Source of the DNA: an uncultured Armatimonadota bacterium
GTDB lineage: Bacteria > Armatimonadota > Fimbriimonadia > Fimbriimonadales > Fimbriimonadaceae
NCBI GenBank assembly: GCA_903927025.1
Contig: CAIYLG010000008.1
Span: forward strand, 1 to 64,000
Direction: 5' to 3'
Length of the DNA stretch: 64,000 nt
The notes under the pieces are model-generated. The model was not told where the DNA came from and searched no databases. It saw only the letters and a program-made list of their open reading frames with translations. The position numbers were made by a program, and so were the translations under genes. Below, piece after piece: positions 35,048-44,682 of this stretch (position 1 is the first letter of the stretch; each line of letters begins with the position of its first letter).

Positions 35048-36427
35048 ATGCTGGAGCGATTTCAGGAACACCTGGCAACCTCGGGACTGATTCCACCTGG
35101 AAGCAAAGTCTTAGTGGGATACAGCGGAGGAGCAGACAGCACCGCTCTGCTTCATCTCCTTCATCTCTCAGGCCTTGAGGTCGTCGCCGCACATCTTCAC
35201 CACGGCCAACGACCAGAGGGGGAGGATGAACTAAACCGGTGTCAGCAGTTCGCCGAATCGCTTGGAATCCCCTTTATGGCCGGACGGGCAGACGTGCCCA
35301 AAATCTCCAGAGACCTCGGAATGAGCCTTGAGCAGGCTGGACGAGAGGCGCGCTACGAATTCTTTCGAGAGGGGGCCTTTGGAATGAACTGTAGCCTGAT
35401 TGCTACTGCGCATACCCTCACTGATCACGTTGAGACGGTCATTCTGAACCTTACGCGTGGTACCGGCTTAAGTGGGCTGGCTGGAATTCCAGAGCAAAGA
35501 CAGAATATCGTCCGGCCGATTTTACCGTTCACTCGTGAGGACACCTCCCGCTACTGCGAAGCACATGGACTGTGGACTCACGATGACCCAGCGAACTTTG
35601 ACCTAGATTTCTCACGCTCTAGAATTCGCTTAAATGTACTGCCCGAACTTCGGCAGGTGAATCCGTCAGTAGAAGCAGCCGTTCAGCGATTAGCCTCTAT
35701 CGCGGGCCAGGAGGATGAATTTCTCAACGGGATGGCTGCTGCCGCCTTGGAACGGCTGGAAATCGCTTTGAATGGCGAGCTTCGATTCCTCACCGATGAT
35801 GTGGAGCTGCGATTTGACCGGGCTGGTCTCAGTCACCTCCCTGAGGTCCTGAGAGCTCGAGCCGTGAGGCTAGCCGCTGAAGCTATGGGCGGCCCTCTCA
35901 GTTTCGAGCAGACTCGAGCCGTCTTCAATGGCCTTGAATCGACGGAAACCGGATCCGTGACCGCGGATGGCGGGACGGTAACCGTTTCATGGAACGAAAC
36001 CCACCTGGACATTCGGCAACTTTTGCCATCCTCACCCTATCGGTTCAACCTGACCATTCCTGGAGAAACCCTCAGTGAGGAGTTTGGCTGGCAATTTACT
36101 GCCTATGAGGAACCGTACTTGGGGGGCGATATCGTAAGAGCCTCCCTTCAAACAACCTTTGATCGGGCAACCGTTCGCGGACTGCTATATTTCCGAACAC
36201 TTAATGTGGGTGACACGATGCAGCCACTAGGATTTGATCGGCGTAGAAAACTCTCGGACATCCTGTCTGACGCAAAGCTGACACCAGCAGCGAGGACCAG
36301 ATTGCCAATTGTATGCGATATGCTAGGACCGATATGGGCTCCGGGCGTATGCGTAGATGACAGAGTGAGGCCAACTACCTCCACAGAACGATCAATCCAG
36401 ATTCGTTTTGGCACCCTTAGGCCTTAG
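35048..36427 (+). CDS. tilS: tRNA(Ile)-lysidine synthetase
   Basis: 459 aa, makes lysidine at C34 of tRNA-Ile(CAU) so that it reads AUA. PP-loop VGYSGGADST at about 23-32, then VVAAHLHHGQR, IATAHTLTDHVETVILNLTRGTGLSGLAGI (the NxxR-like motif), and IVRPILPFTRED. The C-terminal TilS substrate-binding domain (GDTMQPLGFDRRRKLSDILSDAKLTPAARTRLPIV) is present, so it is the long form. Immediately upstream of ftsH, the order conserved in many bacteria. Confidence 0.95.
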   Translation: MLERFQEHLATSGLIPPGSKVLVGYSGGADSTALLHLLHLSGLEVVAAHLHHGQRPEGEDELNRCQQFAESLGIPFMAGRADVPKISRDLGMSLEQAGREARYEFFREGAFGMNCSLIATAHTLTDHVETVILNLTRGTGLSGLAGIPEQRQNIVRPILPFTREDTSRYCEAHGLWTHDDPANFDLDFSRSRIRLNVLPELRQVNPSVEAAVQRLASIAGQEDEFLNGMAAAALERLEIALNGELRFLTDDVELRFDRAGLSHLPEVLRARAVRLAAEAMGGPLSFEQTRAVFNGLESTETGSVTADGGTVTVSWNETHLDIRQLLPSSPYRFNLTIPGETLSEEFGWQFTAYEEPYLGGDIVRASLQTTFDRATVRGLLYFRTLNVGDTMQPLGFDRRRKLSDILSDAKLTPAARTRLPIVCDMLGPIWAPGVCVDDRVRPTTSTERSIQIRFGTLRP

Positions 36428-36504
36428 GGCTGGCATAATATACGGAACGGGCATCCCTATACGAACGTAGCCTAACATCAAGGATCTCTTCCCTTGGAGA
36501 AGTT

Positions 36505-38457
36505 TTGACGAAACCTGCAAAGACATTATTGGTAATTCTCATCGCGGTGATCTGTGGCGTCGGCCTAATCAGCTCGCTTGCAACCCCCAGCGGAACGAAC
36601 TTTTTCAGCGGCACGAAAACTGAGCAACTTCGTTACGATCAGCTTAAGAGCTATCTGGAGGAGAAACCCTCCAAGGTAAAAACGGCGAACTGGCGTCAGA
36701 ACCTCCTCACAGGAGAGTTGACCGATGGTCGACAGTACACCGTCACCGTGCCTGAAACGGGTAGCCAAGGCGCCAGCGAACTCATCTCTGAGCTCAACTC
36801 CAGCCACACCCAGTGGCAGTACGAGCAGGCACCTCTGATCGCAACCGTCCTGAGTGCCCTTTCTTTCATCGCGTTCCCAGCGATGATCTTCCTTGCTATC
36901 TGGCTCTTGCTGATTCGCCCTGCCCAAATGGGTGGCAATCAGGCGATGAGCTTTGGACGAAGCAAGGCAAAGCGCGTCGGTGAGTCTGGACCTAAGATCA
37001 CGTTTGACGATGTAGCCGGCATCGACGAAGCAAAGGCAGAACTGTTTGAAATCGTCGACTTCCTGAAGAACACCAAGAAGTACACCGCTCTGGGTGCAAA
37101 GATCCCTAAGGGCATCCTTCTGACAGGCCCTCCAGGCGTTGGCAAGACCCACCTTGCCCGAGCTATTGCCGGTGAAGCGGGAGTTCCTTTCTTCCACATC
37201 AGCGGTTCAGACTTCGTCGAAATGTTCGTCGGAGTTGGCGCCGCCCGTGTACGTGACCTTTTTGAGACTGCAAAGGCCCATCGACCTTCTCTCATCTTCG
37301 TTGATGAAATTGACGCAGTGGGTCGGCAGCGCGGCGCGGGTCTCGGTGGTGGTCATGATGAGCGTGAACAGACCCTCAACCAGTTGCTGGTTGAGATGGA
37401 TGGCTTTGATCCCAATTCGGGAGTCATCCTCATTGCAGCGACCAACCGTCCCGACGTCCTTGACCCAGCCCTGTTGAGACCTGGCCGGTTCGACCGACAG
37501 ATCGTTGTTGACGCACCTGATGCTGTTGGACGACACGCGATTCTCAAAATTCACGCGAAGAACAAGCCGTTCGAGTCTGATATCGATCTTGACCTGATTG
37601 CGAAGAGCACTCCGGGCTTCACCGGCGCAGACCTTGCGAACATGCTTAATGAGGGCGCCTTGCTCGCCGCACGCGGCGGACACACCAAGATTCAGCAGAG
37701 CGACCTCGAAGAGGCACTTGACCGAACGATTGCGGGTCCTCAGCGACGCAGCCGAGTCATTGACCCCCGGGAGCGAGAGGTTATTGCCTTCCATGAGGCA
37801 GGACACGCTGTCGTCGGCGAACTGTTGGAGCACGCGGATCCTGTTCACAAGGTGACCATCCTCCCCCGAGGTATGTCTCTGGGCTCAACATGGCAACTTC
37901 CTGTCACTGACAAATATCTCGTTTCCAACGACGAGCTTACCGACGACATCACTGCCCTTCTCGGCGGCCGTGTCGCGGAAGAGATCGTTTACAACCAGAC
38001 GACAACCGGGGCCAGCAACGACCTTGAGCGGGTGACAAGAATTGCACGCGCAATGGTGTGCGAGTACGGAATGAGCGAGCGGCTTGGAACTCTGGCACTC
38101 GGACGACGCAGCCACAACCCTTTCTTGGGTCGCGACTACAACGACGAGCGAAACTACTCAGAGGAAGTCGCAAAGATGATCGACGAGGAAGTTCGAACGA
38201 TTGTCGACCGATGTCACCAAAGAGCTATCGATCTGCTGTCCACCCACAGAGAGAAGCTGGATGGCGTCGTAGCAGCTCTGCTGGAGAGAGAAACGCTTTC
38301 GCGTGAAGAGTTCCTTGCAGTGATGGCTGGCGACCCTCTGCCTCCAATGCCGATCAAGCCGGACGCACAGCCTGATCCCAGCAAAGACGCCAGAGAATCA
38401 GAAAAGGCTTCAAAGGCTCAAATGCCCCCTTCCAGACTCGAACCAGGTCCAGCTTAG
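36505..38457 (+). CDS. ftsH: ATP-dependent zinc metalloprotease FtsH
   Basis: 650 aa, membrane-bound AAA+ protease. TM1 near 5-25, an extracytoplasmic domain to about 110, TM2 about 113-135, AAA+ module with Walker [10 protein letters not shown] (about 208-216), Walker B LIFVDEID, second region of homology [20 protein letters not shown], and the zinc site HEAGH (about 429-433) with the third ligand further on. Start TTG 36505 with GGAGAAG placed five bases upstream. The 77-base gap after tilS has a CATAAT box (36434-36439), so ftsH may have its own promoter. Confidence 0.97.
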   Translation: MTKPAKTLLVILIAVICGVGLISSLATPSGTNFFSGTKTEQLRYDQLKSYLEEKPSKVKTANWRQNLLTGELTDGRQYTVTVPETGSQGASELISELNSSHTQWQYEQAPLIATVLSALSFIAFPAMIFLAIWLLLIRPAQMGGNQAMSFGRSKAKRVGESGPKITFDDVAGIDEAKAELFEIVDFLKNTKKYTALGAKIPKGILLTGPPGVGKTHLARAIAGEAGVPFFHISGSDFVEMFVGVGAARVRDLFETAKAHRPSLIFVDEIDAVGRQRGAGLGGGHDEREQTLNQLLVEMDGFDPNSGVILIAATNRPDVLDPALLRPGRFDRQIVVDAPDAVGRHAILKIHAKNKPFESDIDLDLIAKSTPGFTGADLANMLNEGALLAARGGHTKIQQSDLEEALDRTIAGPQRRSRVIDPREREVIAFHEAGHAVVGELLEHADPVHKVTILPRGMSLGSTWQLPVTDKYLVSNDELTDDITALLGGRVAEEIVYNQTTTGASNDLERVTRIARAMVCEYGMSERLGTLALGRRSHNPFLGRDYNDERNYSEEVAKMIDEEVRTIVDRCHQRAIDLLSTHREKLDGVVAALLERETLSREEFLAVMAGDPLPPMPIKPDAQPDPSKDARESEKASKAQMPPSRLEPGPA

Positions 38458-38525
38458 TCAAAATCTGAGCAAAAATCTGAGAATGCTCTTACCTGGCTTT
38501 CGCGTAGGGCTATTGTCCTACTACA

Positions 38526-38548
38526 GCGCCGTGATATAATCACGGCGC
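38526..38548. promoter_or_regulatory. Perfect palindrome containing a TATAAT -10 box
   Basis: GCGCCGTGAT (38526-38535) and ATCACGGCGC (38539-38548) form a perfect 10-base inverted repeat around three central bases. The consensus -10 box TATAAT (38535-38540) sits at its centre, with TTGTCC 16 bases upstream as a weak -35. The TPR gene starts at 38561. A repressor dimer bound here would block RNA polymerase. Confidence 0.6.
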
Positions 38549-38560
38549 ACTACGGGGGCC

Positions 38561-38911
38561 ATGACGACCGATATCGATCAGATCTATCAGCAAGCATTTC
38601 AGCTCCGATGCGAGGGTCGCTACAGCGAAGCTCGCGTCCAGCTACAGAAAGTGCTTTCCGCCGTGCCTGGACATGTTGATGCCCTCCACCAGATCGGCTT
38701 AATTCAAAACTTCGAAGGTGACTTCGACGGATCATTGGCGACACTGAACAATCTGTGCACGCTCTATCCAAACAACCTTGGAATCCGATACGACCTGGCA
38801 ATGACCCAGATGATGTTGGGAATGTACGAAGAGGCCTGTGCTCAGCTGCGATACATCCTCTCGGTTGACCCCAACCACGAACTCGCTGCCCGCCAAGCCA
38901 CGTACTGCTAG
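38561..38911 (+). CDS. Small TPR-repeat protein
   Basis: 116 aa consisting of three tetratricopeptide repeats: IYQQAFQLRCEGRYSEARVQLQKVLSAVPGH, VDALHQIGLIQNFEGDFDGSLATLNNLCTLYPNN, and IRYDLAMTQMMLGMYEEACAQLRYILSVDPNH. No signal peptide, so cytosolic. Likely a protein-interaction module; partner unknown. A GGGGG run lies just before the ATG. It stands alone downstream of ftsH, behind a palindromic promoter, so it is probably regulated separately. Confidence 0.8.
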   Translation: MTTDIDQIYQQAFQLRCEGRYSEARVQLQKVLSAVPGHVDALHQIGLIQNFEGDFDGSLATLNNLCTLYPNNLGIRYDLAMTQMMLGMYEEACAQLRYILSVDPNHELAARQATYC

Positions 38912-38927
38912 CGCACCTGCTGTTTGG

Positions 38928-40097
38928 CTAAAAGAAGTCCAGACAGCAGACTGAGCTGGACGGCAGAAGTTGGCTTGCCTCGGCAAATCCCTGCTCATCG
39001 AAAACATCAACGCGCCCTTGCCGCATCAAGTCGCCTAAGTTGGGCTCGCCAAGGAGCGCCTGAGCAAAGTTTCGAATATCTAGGCTGAAATCGGGTGATG
39101 CCGTTGGTTCGAAATCAACTTGCACGGAACCATCCGAGAAATTGACATTAAACGGTCCGCGATTCTCTTCGACAAGGTAGTCGGACACCGCAAACGAAAA
39201 GCTTCCCATAAGGTCCTTCGGAGGTTTTAGCGCCTGAAGCGCGGCTGGCACGTCCGTCACTCGAAACATGATGGGGCGCTCTACAGCCACTGACACACCT
39301 TGATCCATGTAGTCCGAGTAGAACGGTCCGTCCGAGGGTTCAAACCAGCTCAGCGCCGTCTTGTTGATGGCCAGCCCGCCCAGCATGCACATCAGGCCCT
39401 CATATCCTCGCCGAGTGCTCCAGACAATCTCGGAGAGATGGTCGGTTGTCCAAAAGGCAGTTACATGCGACACAACCGCATACGCCTCTACCGGTTCACC
39501 GACGGCATAGATCGTCAGTTGGCGGTTCTCTCCCAATACGCGCTTCCACTGCCACTCGGTTCGCATGTTGACGCCGCTGCGGGTTGCGGCAAACTGGTTG
39601 TAGCAGTCCACAAGGTCCCGCCAGTCTGCAGGCGTCAATCGATGGAACGGCAACTGGCTCTCTAGCCGAGGCCAGCGGTTTGTAGGACAGGTGATCTTGA
39701 GTCGCTTGCCCGCTACCTCGTATCCAAATTTCCTGTAGAACGGTTCCCTGAACGCGTAAAGCGATGCCAGAGGAACTCCTGTCTCGCGCAGGTGTCCAAC
39801 CAGCCACGACATCATCAGGCTGCCAACGCCGCTTTTACGAGCTTCTGGTAGAACCGCTACGCCAGCAACGGCACCACATCGCAGCACTGCCTCCCCGCGA
39901 TTTGCCGTCATGTCCAGAACCTCGCAGGCTCCAACAATTTGGCCGCCTTGGTCCGCCACAAAGGACTGAACACCCTTAACGACCCGTTCTCGTCGCTCAA
40001 GCGGAATGGGGTCGCCGTTGTTGTATGTCAGAGATCTAACGACATCTAACCCGTCCAAATCACTTGCCTCAGCAGGCCTCACCACGATATCTGGCAT
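38928..40097 (-). CDS. Eis-like GNAT N-acetyltransferase
   Basis: 389 aa from ATG 40097 (the frame is open to 40190). The N-terminal GNAT domain begins DIVVRPAEASDLDGL and has VAGVAVLPEARKSGVGSLMMSWLV as the acetyl-CoA loop (V/I-x-x-x-x-R-x-x-G-x-G). A second GNAT-like domain and a C-terminal sterol-carrier-like domain (NFSDGSVQVDF) follow, as in Eis. The chain ends in Phe, as in Eis enzymes, where the terminal carboxylate takes part in catalysis. Acetylates amines; aminoglycosides are one known substrate class, not shown here. Confidence 0.85.
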   Translation of the reverse strand: MPDIVVRPAEASDLDGLDVVRSLTYNNGDPIPLERRERVVKGVQSFVADQGGQIVGACEVLDMTANRGEAVLRCGAVAGVAVLPEARKSGVGSLMMSWLVGHLRETGVPLASLYAFREPFYRKFGYEVAGKRLKITCPTNRWPRLESQLPFHRLTPADWRDLVDCYNQFAATRSGVNMRTEWQWKRVLGENRQLTIYAVGEPVEAYAVVSHVTAFWTTDHLSEIVWSTRRGYEGLMCMLGGLAINKTALSWFEPSDGPFYSDYMDQGVSVAVERPIMFRVTDVPAALQALKPPKDLMGSFSFAVSDYLVEENRGPFNVNFSDGSVQVDFEPTASPDFSLDIRNFAQALLGEPNLGDLMRQGRVDVFDEQGFAEASQLLPSSSVCCLDFF

Positions 40098-40106
40098 CGA
40101 AATTGG

Positions 40107-40112
40107 AGCATA
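40107..40112 (-). promoter_or_regulatory. -10 box (TATGCT) nine bases before the Eis-like gene
   Basis: On the minus strand TATGCT is followed by nine bases and ATG 40097, and no Shine-Dalgarno sequence is in between. This also argues for the 40097 start, since any start further upstream would lie before the promoter. Confidence 0.4.
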
Positions 40113-40148
40113 CACCCGCTGTGTGTTGCTAAAGTGGGAAAATAGAGC

Positions 40149-41132
40149 ATGCCTCTTCGAGTTGGCCTGCTCACCGCCGCACATTTGCATGTTGGAGGCT
40201 ATGCCGCCGCGTGCCTAGCACACCCAGATGTTGAACTCATCGGGATGTGGGACGATGAGCCCGGGAGAGCCCACGAATTCGCCGATTCGAGGGGAATCCC
40301 ATTCTTTTCAGATTTCCAAGATCTTCTCTCAAAGGTAGACGCCGTAGTCGTCACCAGCGAGAATATGCGCCATGCAGAGCTTGCCGTCCAGGCAGCACAA
40401 GCTGGCAAGCACATCCTCTGCGAAAAGCCCCTGGCCGCTACCGAAGAGCACGGACAGCAGATCCTTCACGCGGCACAGGAAGCAGGCGTCAAGTTGATGA
40501 CGGCATTCCCTTGCCGATTCTCCCCGGCGTACCAAAACCTTAAGAGACGCGTTGCATCTGGCGAAATTGGTGCCATTCGGGCTATTTGTGCCACCAACCG
40601 GGGTCGTTGCCCGTTCGGTTGGTTTGTCGAGCCACACCTTTCCGGAGGAGGCGCGCTGATCGACCACGTCGTTCACGTCACGGACCTTCTTCGTGATCTG
40701 CTTGAGGAAGAGCCCATTCGCGTGCAGGCTCAAGTAGGAAACAACGTTTACGGAAATAATTGGGAGGACACGGCAATGCTGACTCTCGAATTCGCCAGCG
40801 GAATCTTTGCCACCCTCGACTCAAGCTGGTCGCGCCCCCAAAGCTTCCATACCTGGGGCGACGTCACCATGAACGTCGTTGGCGACAACGGCGTGATCGA
40901 ATTGGATATGTTTGGCCAGTCCATTCAGCGCTATGCCGCGGGGAACCCGACCCACGCATCGCACGGTTTTGGAACAGACCTAGATGCGCTCATGGTTGAC
41001 GATTTCGTTCGAGCCTGCCTAGATGACCGGCCCGTTAGAGTTTCCGGAGAAGACGGCATGCAGGCGGCCAGGGTAGCCCTCGCGGGATACGAAAGCGTAC
41101 GAACCGGCCAACCGGCCACCGTTGCCGTCTAG
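40149..41132 (+). CDS. Gfo/Idh/MocA-family oxidoreductase
   Basis: 327 aa, NAD(P)-dependent dehydrogenase of sugars or cyclitols. Rossmann domain at the N-terminus (LRVGLLTAAHLHVGGYAAACLAHPDVELIGMWDD), the EKP motif in HILCEKPLAAT with the catalytic Lys, then the substrate domain with SGGGALIDHVVHVTDLLRDLL carrying the Asp-His region. No signal peptide. Substrate not readable. Divergent from the Eis-like gene and overlapping gpsA by four bases at the 3' end. Confidence 0.9.
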   Translation: MPLRVGLLTAAHLHVGGYAAACLAHPDVELIGMWDDEPGRAHEFADSRGIPFFSDFQDLLSKVDAVVVTSENMRHAELAVQAAQAGKHILCEKPLAATEEHGQQILHAAQEAGVKLMTAFPCRFSPAYQNLKRRVASGEIGAIRAICATNRGRCPFGWFVEPHLSGGGALIDHVVHVTDLLRDLLEEEPIRVQAQVGNNVYGNNWEDTAMLTLEFASGIFATLDSSWSRPQSFHTWGDVTMNVVGDNGVIELDMFGQSIQRYAAGNPTHASHGFGTDLDALMVDDFVRACLDDRPVRVSGEDGMQAARVALAGYESVRTGQPATVAV

Positions 41133-42112
41133 ATAAAGTCGCCCATGCTGGAGCTGCGCTCCATCAGCTTTGCGACCGCCTGTAGCGGCTCCAGCTTTCC
41201 ATTGAGAACGGCGTAGACCGCCGCGAAAACCGGCATATCGACTTCATGCCGTGCGGCAAGCAGAGTCGCCGCTGCGCTCGTTGGAACGCCCTCCGCAACT
41301 TGCCCAAGTTCTTTCATCGCCTGGTCAAGTGACTTCCCTTCACCCAGCGCACGTCCTAGTCGATAATTGCGTGAAAGGCGACTTGCCGCCGTTGCAAACA
41401 GGTCTCCAACTCCTGCTGGCCCCAAAAACGTTTCCAGCTTTGCATCCATTTTGAGACCCAATCGGGCCATCTCCATGAGACCTCTAGAAAGAAACGCTCC
41501 CTTGGTGTTGTCGCCAAACCCCAAACCGTCGGACATGCCTGCTCCAATCGCCAACACGTTCTTAAGGGATCCTGCCAACTCAACCCCTGCGACATCCAAC
41601 GAGGCCGAAACTCGAAAGGTGGGTGAGTTAAAGGCATCTCGCACCCTCGTACAGACTTCAGTAGAGCTAAACGCGGCGACAGCCACGGTAGGAATTCCCC
41701 TGGCGATTTCCACTGCTAAATTCGGGCCGCTGAGAATACCAATCTGGGCATTCGGCAACATTTCGCCAACCACTTCGCACATCGTCTTGCCTGTAGTAGT
41801 CTCCAGGCCCTTTGACGCAACGACCACAAGCGGGTGGATGCCGCGCACCGAACCCATGACCTGACGCACACCCGAGGAAGGCACAGCGACCACGGTCATC
41901 TCCACATCTCGGGGCTCGTGATCGAAACTTTCAAACGAAACGGAGCCAGGTATCCCGAACCCAGGCAAATATCGGGCATTGACCCGATCCTCCTGCATCT
42001 GCCGAAGTTCATCTTGATTTCGACCGATGAGCGTGACCCTATGGCCGTTGCGCGCCAGTAGGATGGTTAGGGCAGTCCCCCAACTTCCAGACCCAAGGAC
42101 AGTGACGTTCAT
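41129..42112 (-). CDS. gpsA: Glycerol-3-phosphate dehydrogenase [NAD(P)+]
   Basis: 327 aa from ATG 42112. Makes sn-glycerol-3-phosphate for phospholipids. The N-terminal Rossmann motif is VTVLGSGSWGTALTILLARNGHRV. ILSGPNLAVEIARGIPTVAVAA, GVELAGSLKNVLAIGAGMSDGLGFGDNTKGAFLSRGL and GPAGVGDLFATAASRLSRNYRLGRALGEG are diagnostic; Lys in SLKN is catalytic. No start before 42112 is likely, because a TAACCT box lies eight bases upstream. Divergent from the ABC ATPase gene. Confidence 0.95.
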   Translation of the reverse strand: MNVTVLGSGSWGTALTILLARNGHRVTLIGRNQDELRQMQEDRVNARYLPGFGIPGSVSFESFDHEPRDVEMTVVAVPSSGVRQVMGSVRGIHPLVVVASKGLETTTGKTMCEVVGEMLPNAQIGILSGPNLAVEIARGIPTVAVAAFSSTEVCTRVRDAFNSPTFRVSASLDVAGVELAGSLKNVLAIGAGMSDGLGFGDNTKGAFLSRGLMEMARLGLKMDAKLETFLGPAGVGDLFATAASRLSRNYRLGRALGEGKSLDQAMKELGQVAEGVPTSAAATLLAARHEVDMPVFAAVYAVLNGKLEPLQAVAKLMERSSSMGDFI

Positions 42113-42120
42113 TCTCGCCG

Positions 42121-42126
42121 AGGTTA
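42121..42126 (-). promoter_or_regulatory. -10 box (TAACCT) eight bases before gpsA
   Basis: The minus strand reads TAACCT, eight bases, then ATG 42112. On the other strand a TAAAAC box (42169-42174) lies eleven bases before the ABC ATPase start at 42186, so this 73-base gap probably holds two divergent promoters with very short leaders. Confidence 0.4.
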
Positions 42127-42185
42127 CCGCGTGGATGCCCGTCCCGATTTGGTCCAGCCTACTCAGGGTAAAACCCACTCCGTTC

Positions 42186-42920
42186 ATGCTTCAGGTAACT
42201 CGGCTTGTCAAACAGTACAAAAAGTTCCGCGCCGTCAATGACCTGAGCTTTACCATCAACTCCGGAGAGATCGTGGGACTCCTTGGCCCCAACGGAGCTG
42301 GCAAGACAACTGCCCTCCGTTGCGTAGCAGGCATATTGCGGCCAACTGCTGGCTCAATTCTCATCAACGGATACGATGTGGTCACGGAGCAGGCCAAGGC
42401 GAAATCAGGGCTTGCGTTCGTGCCGGAGGTTCCATCCCTCTACGAGCTCCTCACGGTTGAAGAGCACCTGAAATTCGTGGCGATGTGCTTTGACACGCTA
42501 GACCAATTTGATCTGTTGAAAGATGAGCTCCTCGACCGCTACGATCTCACCGAGAAGCGGAATGACCTGGTTGCGACGCTGAGCAAGGGCATGCGGCAGA
42601 AGCTTTCGGTAGCCTGTGCCCTCATTCACAACGCCAACGTGCTCCTATTTGACGAACCGATGATCGGAATTGACCCTGCAGGAGCGCGTGAGCTGAAGGA
42701 TGAGATCGTTCGCCAGCGCAATTCGGGTGCCTGCGTATTGATTTCTACCCACCTGCTCGATACCGCAGAGAAGCTGTGTGACCGGGTCATCATCGTAGCC
42801 CGTGGCCACAAGGTGGCGGAGGGAACACTTGAACAGCTCCAGCATCTTAGCAGCCGAGAAGGGCAGAGTCTTGAAGAGGTGTTCCTGGCGCTAACCGAAC
42901 CTTCAGAGAATCCAGCATGA
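42186..42920 (+). CDS. ABC transporter ATP-binding protein (ABC-2 type)
   Basis: 244 aa from ATG 42186. All NBD motifs intact: Walker A GPNGAGKTT (about 39-47), Q-loop region LAFVPEVPSLYELLTVEEHL with Glu at the Gln position, as is common in NatA/CcmA-like ATPases, signature LSKGMRQKL, Walker B VLLFDEPMIGIDP, H-loop ISTHLLD. The downstream permease starts inside its stop codon (ATGA), so the two form one exporter. Confidence 0.9.
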   Translation: MLQVTRLVKQYKKFRAVNDLSFTINSGEIVGLLGPNGAGKTTALRCVAGILRPTAGSILINGYDVVTEQAKAKSGLAFVPEVPSLYELLTVEEHLKFVAMCFDTLDQFDLLKDELLDRYDLTEKRNDLVATLSKGMRQKLSVACALIHNANVLLFDEPMIGIDPAGARELKDEIVRQRNSGACVLISTHLLDTAEKLCDRVIIVARGHKVAEGTLEQLQHLSSREGQSLEEVFLALTEPSENPA

Positions 42921-44653
42921 GGGAATCAACCGGTCGAGGCTACATGAACGGAGTGGGCGTCCAACTTCGACCGCTCCTGTACTTAACATATCGAAGCCTA
43001 TCGAACGGTATCCGACGGGCGTTCACGTCAGGCAAGCGTCTCATCACGCTTCTGTTCGTCGTTGTCTACTACGGCTTCATGGTGTTGCGCCCGTTTGGAT
43101 TCAGCGGAAAGTCATCGGGCTTCAGCGCACAGAATTTTCCTATCCCAACAGCAGATTCCGTGGGAGCTATTGCGTTCAGCGCATTTGGGTTGATGTCAGT
43201 CCTGTTGATGCTTCCTCTGCTCAGCACGCGTGGGGGGTTTAGACAAGCCGATGTGGATGTCTTGTTTGCCACGCCGGTGAATCCCAAGGCGGTGATGTTC
43301 CTTCGGATGGTTCGCGAATACATAGGAACCCTGCTCACACCGCTTTTCCTCGTTCTTTTCGGCGGCAGAACCACCTTCACGGCAGTGTCTTCCTACGTTT
43401 CGAGTCTCCACGCGAGCGGTCCCCTGGTGACGAGAATCGCATCGCTCGCATGGTTCCTTATGTCGTTCACGTGGGTTTGCATCGGCTATGGGGTCGGCTT
43501 CTTCGTGAATCGCAGCGACCTGCAAGCAGATCGGAACAAGCGGATCATCGATATTCTGATCTTTGTTCTGATCGTCGGCTCTGCGGTCCTCGTCGTCCCC
43601 AAGCTCGTCCAGAATCCATCGATGGATGGCCTCATCGAGGTCACTCAGCAACTTCCCCTGAGGATCGCGCTATTCTCTGCGACCGCCGCAAATTGGATGA
43701 TCTCCGGAGCTGTCGCTGGCGAGTGGTTTCCGATTATCTCCGGGATCGCCCTCTTCCTGGCTGCCGCGGGGATCGGCCTTTGGATTGCAATCTCCCAGGT
43801 AGGGTTTATGTACGATCAGGCTGCGGCCAAGGGCTTTGGCCACTCGGAGAAGATGCAGCTTCAGCGAAACAGCGACCTCATCGGCCTTTCGGCGAGTCGT
43901 GCCCGTGAAGGCAAGATGAAAGTTGGCAGGGTCAGCCGATGGATCGGACGGGCAAGACTTTCGGGTGCGAGCGCGCTGATCTGGAAGGACCTCCTTCTGC
44001 AGATGCGCTCCACCGCGGTTCTAGTTCTCTTGATGGGCACGATGCAGCTGGCAATGGTGATCATGCCTGTCGTCGGAATGGCACAGCGAAGCTCCCCAAG
44101 GGCAGTACACACCCTGGGTGGCCTGATGTTTTTCATGCAGGGCATCAGTGTGCTCATGCTCACCATGAACACAGCCATCAGCGGATTCATCGAGCTGCTC
44201 AAGCGAGTCGATTTTCAGAAGCCACTTCCATTCCGGCCCGCAGGCACCGTTTTTTGGGAAGTCAGTGCAAAGTGCTTCCCAAACATTGTTGTCGGCGCCA
44301 TTGCGTCTACCGTCGTTCTACTGTTCAGGCCCGCATTGTGGGCTTATGCGCTGGGCTCCGAGCTGTTCGTTATCGGACTCAGCTTAGTCGTCTCCGCCAC
44401 CATCTTCACCGTCACGGTAGCCTTCTCTGATGCGGGAGACTCATCTCAGCGAGGATTCCGTGGCCTACTCATCATCCTGGGCATCGTGATTGCGTGCTTC
44501 CCCGGCAGCGCACTCGTTGGCAGCCTGATGGTGTTCTTAAGGGTGAACCCATTGCTCGCCTCAATCCCAGCAACCATCCTAAACATAGGGATTGCCATTT
44601 TGATCTCCTGGTTTGCAGGCGGACTTTACGACTCGTTCAACCCAAATGACTAG
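42917..44653 (+). CDS. ABC-2-like exporter permease
   Basis: 578 aa with about twelve hydrophobic segments, long enough to form both membrane halves. The pattern (FATPVNPKAVMFLRMVREYIGT, then LIWKDLLLQMRS in the middle and KPLPFRPAGTVFWEVSAK) fits ABC-2-type permeases whose halves each begin with a KDLxxxxR-like amphipathic segment. Coupled to the ATPase gene by ATGA. Substrate unknown. The following genes (SecD-head-like anchored protein, lipoprotein, RodA) suggest an envelope role. Confidence 0.8.
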   Translation: MRESTGRGYMNGVGVQLRPLLYLTYRSLSNGIRRAFTSGKRLITLLFVVVYYGFMVLRPFGFSGKSSGFSAQNFPIPTADSVGAIAFSAFGLMSVLLMLPLLSTRGGFRQADVDVLFATPVNPKAVMFLRMVREYIGTLLTPLFLVLFGGRTTFTAVSSYVSSLHASGPLVTRIASLAWFLMSFTWVCIGYGVGFFVNRSDLQADRNKRIIDILIFVLIVGSAVLVVPKLVQNPSMDGLIEVTQQLPLRIALFSATAANWMISGAVAGEWFPIISGIALFLAAAGIGLWIAISQVGFMYDQAAAKGFGHSEKMQLQRNSDLIGLSASRAREGKMKVGRVSRWIGRARLSGASALIWKDLLLQMRSTAVLVLLMGTMQLAMVIMPVVGMAQRSSPRAVHTLGGLMFFMQGISVLMLTMNTAISGFIELLKRVDFQKPLPFRPAGTVFWEVSAKCFPNIVVGAIASTVVLLFRPALWAYALGSELFVIGLSLVVSATIFTVTVAFSDAGDSSQRGFRGLLIILGIVIACFPGSALVGSLMVFLRVNPLLASIPATILNIGIAILISWFAGGLYDSFNPND

Positions 44654-44682
44654 CGGGCGGTAAAATTTGAAGTTGGCGAACG

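Noticed and set aside
36565-37848. Two long frames antisense to ftsH (210 and 213 codons)
   Set aside because: They mirror conserved AAA+ codons and carry no recognisable protein features.
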